Shown piece after piece: positions 1 to 5,661 of a stretch of DNA of 6,653 bases (positions are counted from its first letter, which is position 1; every line of letters starts with the position of its first letter). The notes under the pieces were generated by a model, which saw only the letters and a program-made list of their open reading frames with translations, was not told where the DNA came from and did no database searches. Both the position numbers and the translations under genes were made by a program. Origin of the DNA: Deltaproteobacteria bacterium (GTDB taxonomy: Bacteria > Desulfobacterota > Desulfovibrionia > Desulfovibrionales > Desulfovibrionaceae). The DNA lies in assembly GCA_025350085.1 (NCBI GenBank), contig JANXYI010000213.1:1-6653 (forward strand), written 5' to 3'.

Positions 1-619
1 CCGTGGCCAGCGTGGTGCGGTGCGCGGAATACCCCGCGGCCGGGAAAAAGGAACGCGCATAGGCCGCTGCAGCCAGTTCAGCGCAGCCCTTGCTGGCGCT
101 GTAAGGATCGTGGCCACCCATGGGATCGCTTTCGCGGTAGCCGTGCACCCATTCGCGGTTCTCGTAGCACTTGTCGCTGGTGACGACCACGATGGCGCGG
201 TTCTGGCCAGCCGGGGCCGGGGCCAGGCGGCAGGCCTCCAGCAGGTTCACCGTGCCCTGCACGTTCACGGCAAAGGTGCCCACAGGATCGGCGTAGGAGG
301 GCCGCACCAGGGACTGCGCGGCCATGTGCAGGACGATCTGCGGCGAGAACTCGGCCACGGCCGCGGTCAGGCCGGGCAGGTCCAGGACGTCGGCGCGCAG
401 GCTGGTCAGGCCCTTGGGGGGGCCGACCTCAAGACCGGAGTCCAGGCCCGTGAGGCCGAAGAGGCTGTGGCTGCTCGGCGGGGCGAGGGAATAGCCCAGG
501 ACCGTGGCCCCGAGATGGGACAGCAGATGGCACAGCCACGCGCCCTTGAAGCCCGTGTGCCCGGTGACGAAGATCCGGCGGCCCCGGAAGAAGCCGTCCT
601 TCAAGCATCCTCCTGGCAT
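1..619 (-). CDS. rfbG: CDP-glucose 4,6-dehydratase, N-terminal part (gene runs off the left edge)
   Basis: This enzyme converts CDP-D-glucose to CDP-4-dehydro-6-deoxy-D-glucose, using tightly bound NAD+, in the cytoplasm. It is an extended SDR. The 206 readable codons show the nucleotide-binding loop GHTGFKG (residues 20-26), HMAAQSLVRPSY (98-109), TSDKCYENREWVHGYRE (147-163) and the catalytic Tyr/Lys in YSASK (Y173, K177). The GHTGFKG and TSDKCY-NREWV signatures are typical of RfbG and separate it from dTDP-glucose dehydratase RmlB. The family is about 355-360 residues, so roughly 40% lies outside the window. I chose ATG 619 because it is in frame and sits 8 bases after the rfbF stop with a G-rich site before it. 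A TTG at 604, just after an AGGAGG, is a possible alternative start that would remove five residues. The position directly after rfbF fits the usual rfbF-rfbG pair. Identification is firm. Confidence 0.95.
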   Translation of the reverse strand, partial: MPGGCLKDGFFRGRRIFVTGHTGFKGAWLCHLLSHLGATVLGYSLAPPSSHSLFGLTGLDSGLEVGPPKGLTSLRADVLDLPGLTAAVAEFSPQIVLHMAAQSLVRPSYADPVGTFAVNVQGTVNLLEACRLAPAPAGQNRAIVVVTSDKCYENREWVHGYRESDPMGGHDPYSASKGCAELAAAAYARSFFPAAGYSAHRTTLAT

Positions 620-623
620 GGCG

Positions 624-630
624 CCCCCTA
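624..630 (-). promoter_or_regulatory. Ribosome binding site of rfbG overlapping the rfbF stop codon
   Basis: The minus strand reads TAGGGGG, in which TAG is the rfbF stop, followed by CGCC and the ATG at 619. The site therefore lies on the stop codon of the preceding gene, which suggests translational coupling. A second purine-rich stretch, AGGAGG (610-615), lies inside the first codons and would serve the alternative TTG start at 604. Confidence 0.55.
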
Positions 631-1419
631 CCAGGTCTTCCAGCCGGCCTGGCCGGTGTTCCAGAGCTTGTTCAGGGACTCGGTGTCGCGCAGGGTGTCC
701 ATGCAGGCCCAGAACCCGGCGTGGCGGTAGACCATGAGCTCGCCCTCCTCGGCCAGGCGCTCCAGCGGCCCGTATTCCAGATCACAGGAGTCATCTTCCG
801 TGACACGGTCAAAGACCGCCCGGTTCATGACCATGTAGCCGCCGTTGATGAGCTTCCCGGAGCGCTCGGAACCCGGACCCTGGGGCTTCTCGTGGAAACG
901 GGCCACGCGGTCGCCCTCGGCCTTGAGCTCGCCGAAGAGCGAGCCCGGGGTCACGCCGGTGATGGTGACCATCTTCCCGTGGGCCTTGTGGAAGGCCGTG
1001 AGCGCCGCCAGGTCCACGTTGGCCACGCCGTCGCCGTAGGTCATGAGGAAGGTGTCGCCCTTGATGTACCTCTCCACCCGCTTCAGCCGCGCGCCCTTGA
1101 GCGCCTTCTCGCCGGTGGAGGCCAGGGTGACCTTCCAGCCGCACTCGTCGTGGCAGGAGTGCAGCTGCGCCTGGGCGGGCTTGCCCAGCTCGATGGTGAT
1201 GTCGTTGTTCATGGCCTCGTAGTTGAGGAAATAGTCCTTGATCATCTCGCCCTTGTAGCCCAGGGCCAGCACGAAGTCCGTGTATCCCTGGGAGGCGAAG
1301 ATCTTCATGATGTGCCAGAGGATGGGCCGGGAGCCGATGCCCACCATGGGCTTGGGCCGGAACTCGGTCTCTTCCCGAAGCCGGGTGCCGAGCCCACCGC
1401 AGAGGATGACGACTTCCAT
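628..1419 (-). CDS. rfbF: Glucose-1-phosphate cytidylyltransferase
   Basis: This enzyme makes CDP-glucose and pyrophosphate from CTP and alpha-D-glucose 1-phosphate, the entry step to CDP-linked deoxysugars. The 263-residue protein is close to the usual length of about 257. It opens with the nucleotidyltransferase signature GGLGTRLREETEFRPKPM (residues 8-25), followed by GSRPILWHIMKI (29-40), GYKGEMIKDYF (54-64), LKRVERYI (112-119), the metal-binding YGDGVAN (128-134, D130), NGGYMV (192-197) and GFWACMDTLRD (235-245, D241 in the family's second metal position). The EET after GTRL and the FW-MDTLRD block are typical of RfbF rather than of the glucose-1-phosphate thymidylyl- or uridylyltransferases. 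The ATG start at 1419 has AAGGGA (1427-1432) seven bases upstream. It precedes rfbG by 8 bases and is the second-last gene visible in the run. Confidence 0.97.
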   Translation of the reverse strand: MEVVILCGGLGTRLREETEFRPKPMVGIGSRPILWHIMKIFASQGYTDFVLALGYKGEMIKDYFLNYEAMNNDITIELGKPAQAQLHSCHDECGWKVTLASTGEKALKGARLKRVERYIKGDTFLMTYGDGVANVDLAALTAFHKAHGKMVTITGVTPGSLFGELKAEGDRVARFHEKPQGPGSERSGKLINGGYMVMNRAVFDRVTEDDSCDLEYGPLERLAEEGELMVYRHAGFWACMDTLRDTESLNKLWNTGQAGWKTW

Positions 1420-1498
1420 ATGCCGGTCCCTTTTCGTTGGCGTGGTTGTGGCGCGAATTCTGGTCCGTGTCCCCCAACGGGACGGAAAAAGCTGTCCT
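1420..1498. other. 79-base spacer between the CmcI-family gene and rfbF
   Basis: This is the longest gap inside the gene run. It holds the rfbF ribosome binding site (AAGGGA, 1427-1432) and an imperfect stem-loop at 1465-1485: TCCC (1470-1473) pairs with GGGA (1479-1482), and CCG (1465-1467) pairs with CGG (1483-1485) across a 2-base bulge. On the minus strand the T-run (1486-1490) lies on the 5' side of the stem, so it does not look like an intrinsic terminator for this operon. I see no convincing promoter. Confidence 0.4.
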
Positions 1499-2263
1499 CT
1501 AGTCCTGCCTGCGCCGCAGAAAGCAGTTGGGCCAATAGGTCACGCGCTCGGTGACCAGCCCCTCGTTGAACGGGAAGGCCGGCTCCACGAGCTCGAACTC
1601 CGGGTGCGTGGCCAGGAATTCGGCCGCGGCCTCGGCCGGGTTGTTCCAGGTCCAGTCCGGGTTGGTGCGCGGCGCGCCCACCACCTGGCCCATGATGCCG
1701 TCCATGGCCACGATGTAGGAGCCGGGGCTGACCAGGGGCGCGTAAGCCTCCAGTTCGGCCAGCACGTGGGCCTTCTGGTGGCAGGAGTCGAGCATGACGA
1801 TGGTCCGCTCGCCGGGTTTGACGTGGCTGCTCACCTCGGCCACGATCTCCGGGGCGATGGAGCTGCCCTCGACCATGGTGATGTACGGGAACAGGAAATG
1901 CTCCTCGATGGCCTTGCGGTTGTGCGGGCGGATCTCAACGTCCACGCCCAGCACGCGGCCCTTGCCCATGGCCTTGCACAGCGAGGCGTAAAAGACCAGC
2001 GAACCGCCGTGGGCGATGCCCGCCTCCAGGATGACGTCCGGCTGGACCTGGAACACCACCTCCTGGATGCGGATCATGTCGTCGGGCAGCTGGATGATGG
2101 GCCGGCCCAGCCAGGTGAAGCTCCACGGGTACTTGGTGTCCCAGCCGGAGCGCAGCCACAGGGCGCTGAGCACCCGGAAGCCCTCCGCCGTGCCGATGCC
2201 GAAGGATTTCTCCTCACCGTTCTCGATGACGGTGACGATGTCGTTTTCAATATGCACGCTCAT
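1499..2263 (-). CDS. CmcI / cephalosporin hydroxylase family protein (probable SAM-dependent sugar methyltransferase)
   Basis: The 254-residue protein resembles the family annotated as cephalosporin hydroxylase (PF04989: CmcI, rhamnosyl O-methyltransferase). Despite the name, its members have a SAM-methyltransferase Rossmann fold. Visible parts are PDDMIRIQEVVFQVQPDVILEAGIAHGGSL with the SAM-loop AGIAHGGS (81-88), the second strand VLGVDVEIRPHNR (104-116), EGSS (132-135), VMLDSCHQKAHVLAELEAYAPLV (156-178, D159 and H162 as possible metal ligands) and MDG (187-189). The open frame extends farther upstream to 2524, but that part is arginine-rich out-of-frame translation of the SDR gene. ATG 2263 is chosen because AAGGAG (2273-2278) precedes it by 9 bases and it overlaps the SDR stop as ATGA. 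The substrate is unknown. In this setting an O-methylation of a sugar is the likeliest role, by inference. Confidence 0.85.
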   Translation of the reverse strand: MSVHIENDIVTVIENGEEKSFGIGTAEGFRVLSALWLRSGWDTKYPWSFTWLGRPIIQLPDDMIRIQEVVFQVQPDVILEAGIAHGGSLVFYASLCKAMGKGRVLGVDVEIRPHNRKAIEEHFLFPYITMVEGSSIAPEIVAEVSSHVKPGERTIVMLDSCHQKAHVLAELEAYAPLVSPGSYIVAMDGIMGQVVGAPRTNPDWTWNNPAEAAAEFLATHPEFELVEPAFPFNEGLVTERVTYWPNCFLRRRQD

Positions 2264-3084
2264 GGCTCTGTACTCCTTGTCTGGCGGTAGAGGTTGACCA
2301 GCCCGGTCATGTTCTCGGCCACGGACTCGCCGCGGCTCGGGTGTTCGGCGCGCAGCCGCGCGACGCTGATGTCGGGAAAAACGAACGCAGACGCGCCGGG
2401 CTCCACGCGCACGGCGCAGCCCGTGGCCCGGACCAGGGCGTCGGCGATCTCCGCGTTCGTGGTGTTGCGGCCGCTGGCCACATTGTACACGCCGTGGGCG
2501 CAGGGGCCGCCGAGCATCCAGCACAGGCCGTCCAGGGTCTCGTCCAGGGAGATGTAGTCCTTGGCCGAGGCGAGGGCCGAGCGCAGCACCACCTCACCGT
2601 GGTCCACGGCAGCGCGTATGAGCTCGGCCAGGAAATTCTGGGAGGCGAAGTCCGCGCCGTAGACGTTGGACAGCCGGGCCACGCGCGCGGGCCGGCCGGA
2701 GTTGAGGCACAGCGACTCGCCCGCCAGCTTGGACAGGTTGTACAGATCCGAAGGGTCGTTGACGTTGGCGCTGACCGGCGCGTCCTCCAGGCCAGAGCCC
2801 CCGCCGGCGCCGTACACCCGCGTGGACGAGAGATAGACCAGGGACTCGAAGCGGCAGTCGCGCAGCACGTTAAGCAGCTTGCAGACGTGGGCCTCCATGG
2901 TGTCCAGAGGGCGCTGCCGGAAATCCGCCGTGAGCCCGATGCAAAAGGCCACATGGCCCAGGTCCCGCCCGGCGAGGTCGGCGTCGCGGGCCGGAGCGTC
3001 CACAGCGTGGCCCGCCTGGGCCAGCCGCCGGGCCAGGTGCGAGCCGATGAACCCGCCGGCCCCGAGCACGGTCATGCGGGCCAT
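2260..3084 (-). CDS. NAD(P)-dependent epimerase/dehydratase (extended SDR), probable nucleotide-sugar reductase or epimerase
   Basis: The 274-residue SDR probably acts on a nucleotide-linked 4-keto sugar. It shows the dinucleotide loop GAGGFIG (residues 8-14), the catalytic-strand SSTRVYG (86-92), the active-site YNLSK (Y115, K119), RLSNVYG (137-143) and DYISLDE (176-182), a motif common in sugar-nucleotide SDRs. It is shorter than the usual 310-340 residues: between the second and fourth strands (about 30-45) there are only a dozen residues where related enzymes have a further strand. No acidic residue ends the second strand (VDAPARD), so NADP(H) use is possible. The ATG start at 3084 shares one base with the radical SAM stop (TGATG) and has GGAG (3093-3096) eight bases before it; ATG 3075 is an alternative. 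The stop overlaps the next start as ATGA. With rfbF/rfbG nearby, a CDP-4-keto-6-deoxysugar reductase or epimerase is plausible but unproven. Confidence 0.88.
   Translation of the reverse strand: MARMTVLGAGGFIGSHLARRLAQAGHAVDAPARDADLAGRDLGHVAFCIGLTADFRQRPLDTMEAHVCKLLNVLRDCRFESLVYLSSTRVYGAGGGSGLEDAPVSANVNDPSDLYNLSKLAGESLCLNSGRPARVARLSNVYGADFASQNFLAELIRAAVDHGEVVLRSALASAKDYISLDETLDGLCWMLGGPCAHGVYNVASGRNTTNAEIADALVRATGCAVRVEPGASAFVFPDISVARLRAEHPSRGESVAENMTGLVNLYRQTRSTEP
2273..2278 (-). promoter_or_regulatory. Ribosome binding site that fixes the CmcI-family start
   Basis: AAGGAG on the minus strand lies 9 bases before ATG 2263, inside the last codons of the SDR gene. It supports the start at 2263 over the longer frame that begins at 2524. 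Confidence 0.8.
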
Positions 3085-4577
3085 CAGTTGAACTCCGGCG
3101 ACCAGGACAGCTCCACCAGGCGCTGGTACAGCTCCCGGTTGGCCGCAAAGCCGCGCTCGCAGCGCTCGATCTCCGGAAAATAGCTCTCCGGCAGCTTGGT
3201 GTACAGCCGGTAGGTGCGCCGCAGGCCCTTGATCTCGTCCGCGCCCATGGGCTGGTTTTGCAGGATGGACTCGTCGGTGAAGGTGCGGGCCTTCTCGTCG
3301 CCGCGGATGTAGCCGCGCTCCACGCAGTACTGGCGCAGGGGCACGCCCTTGAACGGGTAGAACACGCTCATGATGGAGACGGTCGGCTTGATCTCGCGGA
3401 TGAGCCGGATGGTCTCGAAGACCTCGGTGCGGGTCTCGGTGGGGAAGCCGCACATGGTGTAGGCGTTGGAGCGCAGCTGGTACTTGTGCAGCAGGGCGAA
3501 GGCGCCCCGGATGCTGTCCAGGCTCATGTGCCGGTTGCAGATCTCCTTCAGGATCCGCAGGCTGCCGGACTCCACGCCCAGGGACACCTGCACCGGCACG
3601 CCCATCTGGGCCACCAGCCGCACCTTGTCCTCGGTGACGGATTCCGGCCGGGTCTGCAGCAGCAGCGGCAGGCGCACCTCGCGGCCGTACCAGTCGCAGA
3701 ACCGGGCGAGCAGATCCTGGCGGACGCTGAAGAAGCACTCGTCCTGCAGCTGGAGCATCTCCGCGCCCAGGCCGAGCAGGGTGCGCACGCCCTGCTGCAT
3801 GTTCTCAAAGGGCCGCACGCGGAAGAACTTGCCCTGGCCCCGGAAGATGGCCTTGAAGGCCGAGTTGACGCAGTAGTGGCAGTTGAAGGGGCAGCCGCGC
3901 GAAAGCTCGATGAGCCCCCGGTGGCACATCTTCCCGTCAAAGGGCTTCATCAGGTGACGCTCGTCATAGAAGCCGTAGTCCACGGGCGTGGCCCACAGCT
4001 CCTCGCTGGTCATCAGCGGCCGGAGCGGGTTCTTGCGCAGGCCGCCGGGCGTCTTGACCCAGAGGTTGCCGATGTCCGCGATGTCCTGGCCGGCGCTCAT
4101 CCGCTGCAGCAGCTCGCGCCAGGCGGCCTCGCCCTCGCCCACGCACAGGGCGTCCACCAGGGGGTGGCCGATGACCTCCTCGGGGTCGATGGTGGCGTGC
4201 ACCCCGCCGACGATGACCAGGGGCCGGGGCTCGGGCAGGCGCACGGCCTCCATGAGCTCGCGGAACAGCTCGAACTCCAGGGAGTTGGCCGTGACGGCCA
4301 GGATGTCCGGCCGCAGGGCCGCGAGCTGAACGGAGAGGTCCTCGGCCATGCGGCCATAGGGCAGCAGCGCCTCCTTCCTGCGGTCCACGGGCCGGAACTC
4401 GCCGGTCTCTTCGCGGTCCTCGGTGGCCGTGCGCGACTTGTCGTAAAAGGAGGTCTCGAAATAGCCCACCGCGCAGCCCAGCTCCCTGGCAATGGCGGAG
4501 AGGGTGCCCACGGCCAGGGCCACGACGCCCTCGTTGCTGCTGTTGGGGAAAAAAAAGAGAACCCGTGGTGCGCTCAC
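3084..4577 (-). CDS. Cobalamin-binding radical SAM enzyme (class B type)
   Basis: The 497-residue protein has an N-terminal B12-binding-like domain (about residues 4-165) with VIVGGVHATIDPEEVIGHPLVDALCVGEGE (121-150), typical of B12-radical SAM enzymes. A radical SAM domain follows with the cluster motif CPFNCHYC (C229, C233, C236), QDECFF (278-283), SLGVESGS (332-339) and CGFPTET (376-382). I do not see the DxHxxG cobalamin motif of methionine-synthase-type domains, which many class B members also lack. The family includes C-methyltransferases acting on unreactive carbons in antibiotics, lipids and sugars, but also enzymes with other chemistry, so the reaction is not assignable. The frame opens with GTG at 4577; upstream only a weak GGCAGG is seen and there is no nearby in-frame ATG. 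Codons 7-11 contain T8C4. Its stop overlaps the SDR start, which suggests the two act together. Confidence 0.93.
   Translation of the reverse strand: MSAPRVLFFFPNSSNEGVVALAVGTLSAIARELGCAVGYFETSFYDKSRTATEDREETGEFRPVDRRKEALLPYGRMAEDLSVQLAALRPDILAVTANSLEFELFRELMEAVRLPEPRPLVIVGGVHATIDPEEVIGHPLVDALCVGEGEAAWRELLQRMSAGQDIADIGNLWVKTPGGLRKNPLRPLMTSEELWATPVDYGFYDERHLMKPFDGKMCHRGLIELSRGCPFNCHYCVNSAFKAIFRGQGKFFRVRPFENMQQGVRTLLGLGAEMLQLQDECFFSVRQDLLARFCDWYGREVRLPLLLQTRPESVTEDKVRLVAQMGVPVQVSLGVESGSLRILKEICNRHMSLDSIRGAFALLHKYQLRSNAYTMCGFPTETRTEVFETIRLIREIKPTVSIMSVFYPFKGVPLRQYCVERGYIRGDEKARTFTDESILQNQPMGADEIKGLRRTYRLYTKLPESYFPEIERCERGFAANRELYQRLVELSWSPEFN
4545..4556 (-). repeat. T8C4 homopolymer run at the start of the radical SAM gene
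   Basis: On the minus strand the run reads TTTTTTTTCCCC and covers codons 8-11 (Phe-Phe-Phe-Pro plus flanks). An 8-base T-run is conspicuous in this GC-rich sequence. Gain or loss of one base would frameshift the gene close to its start. Whether it actually slips cannot be seen from a single sequence. Confidence 0.6.
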
Positions 4578-4616
4578 AAGCCTGCCCGATGTTGGGGATG
4601 CGGAAAGACGAGTTTT

Positions 4617-5621
4617 TTAAACCAAAGCAGCTATGGAGTCAAACGCGCGGCGGTCCTCGGCCGACAGCCCGGCGAGCAGCGCCTGGCCCCGGACCCGGCG
4701 GCCGGCGTCCTCCGCAGCCCTTTGGCGGGCCTTGGCCCCGCTGAGGCGGCGCAGGCCCTGGCGCAGCTCCCGCGCGACCCGGCCGGCCAGGGTCTTGCGG
4801 GCCTTGGGCGGGCAGTAGGCGCGGAGATAGACCTGCAGCCCCTGCTCGACCACGGCCAGGGCCTGGTCCGGCCCCAGGCCCTCGCGCCGGGCCAGCACCC
4901 CGGCCAGGTGCCCGAGGAACGCCGCATACTCCCCGCGCAGGCCCGGCAGGGAGTCCAGCCGCTCCAGCCCGTGGGGGCTGGCCTGGGCCACGCTGGGCAC
5001 CTCCTCCAGCACCGAGTAGAGCAGGGGCAGCGCGGCGATCTGGCCGTGGATGGCCGTCACCGCAGCCTGGGTCAGCTCCAGCACGCCATAGAAGGACATG
5101 CGCTCAAAGGGTCCGGCCAGGGTGTCGCGCCAGACCCCGGTGCGCACCACGCCGTAGAAAAGCGGCACATAGGGCTGGAAGATCTGGCGCAGGCGCTCGG
5201 CCGCCGTGCCGCCATGCACCCCGAGGGGGCTGCCGTCGTAGCAGGCGTCCACCAGGAGCTCCCGGCCGCGCCGGGCCAGGGTGGCGTAGCGGCCATAGGC
5301 TGCGGCGAGTTCCGGGCGCTCCAGCAGGTGCCCGGCCAGGGCCTCCACGGCCGAGGGCAGGGTGAAGGAGTCGTCCGCCGTGAAGGCCACCAGCGGGGTG
5401 GCGATCTCCTCCAGGGGGCGGCGCAGCTTGCCCTCGTAGGTGGCGCCGGGGCAATGCAGGTAGCGCACGCCGGGCCGCCCGAGCCCGGCCAGGCTGGAGG
5501 CCTCGGCCGAGGAGTCGATAACCACGAGCGGCAGCGGGCTGTCGGCGTAGAAGGCCAGGGCGCGGGCCAGCAGGCGCGGCCGGTTGTGCGTGGGCAGGAC
5601 GATGGTGACGGTGTCGCGCAT
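4617..5621 (-). CDS. GT2-type glycosyltransferase resembling the TIGR00180 group
   Basis: The 334-residue protein probably transfers a sugar from a nucleotide donor during polysaccharide assembly at the inner face of the membrane. It opens with VTIVLPTHNRPRLLARALAFY (residues 5-25), the GT-A nucleotide-binding start. It continues with LVVIDSS (32-38), VRYLHCPGATYEGKL (52-66), the acidic motif TADDSF (81-86) in place of a strict DXD, and a GVHGGTAAERLRQIF segment (134-148). The pattern PTHNR...DSS...YEGKL...ADDSF is what I associate with the TIGR00180 glycosyltransferase domain, recalled from memory. No membrane segment is visible. The last ~90 residues are helical-looking and Ala/Arg/Leu-rich. 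ATG 5621 is preferred because the motif starts soon after it, though no strong ribosome site precedes it; in-frame GTG 5633 and TTG 5651 are alternatives. It starts 40 bases after the TylF-like gene and ends 39 bases before the radical SAM gene. Its GC appears among the highest in the window. Confidence 0.82.
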   Translation of the reverse strand: MRDTVTIVLPTHNRPRLLARALAFYADSPLPLVVIDSSAEASSLAGLGRPGVRYLHCPGATYEGKLRRPLEEIATPLVAFTADDSFTLPSAVEALAGHLLERPELAAAYGRYATLARRGRELLVDACYDGSPLGVHGGTAAERLRQIFQPYVPLFYGVVRTGVWRDTLAGPFERMSFYGVLELTQAAVTAIHGQIAALPLLYSVLEEVPSVAQASPHGLERLDSLPGLRGEYAAFLGHLAGVLARREGLGPDQALAVVEQGLQVYLRAYCPPKARKTLAGRVARELRQGLRRLSGAKARQRAAEDAGRRVRGQALLAGLSAEDRRAFDSIAALV

Positions 5622-5661
5622 GGGACGGTCCACAGCCCGAAGCGGGAGCAACGCTTCCGGG

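Noticed and set aside
20..730. A 236-codon plus-strand frame at the left edge
   Set aside because: It is the antisense shadow of rfbG and the end of rfbF, with no recognisable motif.
1465..1490. Intrinsic terminator between the CmcI-family gene and rfbF
   Set aside because: The stem is short and bulged, and on the transcribed strand the T-run precedes rather than follows it.
721..2290. Long plus-strand frames opposite rfbF and the CmcI-family gene
   Set aside because: They read His/Val/Gly-rich complement sequence and conflict with two well-identified minus-strand genes.
2264..2524. Upstream extension of the CmcI-family frame
   Set aside because: The added residues are arginine- and proline-rich, out-of-frame translation of the SDR gene. 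The ribosome site and family start support ATG 2263.
3085..3738. Upstream extension of the SDR frame
   Set aside because: It is low-complexity translation of radical SAM coding sequence in another frame. The SDR fold starts at the ATG at 3084.
5622..5651. TTG start ten codons upstream of the glycosyltransferase ATG
   Set aside because: A rare start codon with no well-spaced ribosome site. The GT-A first strand begins just after ATG 5621.
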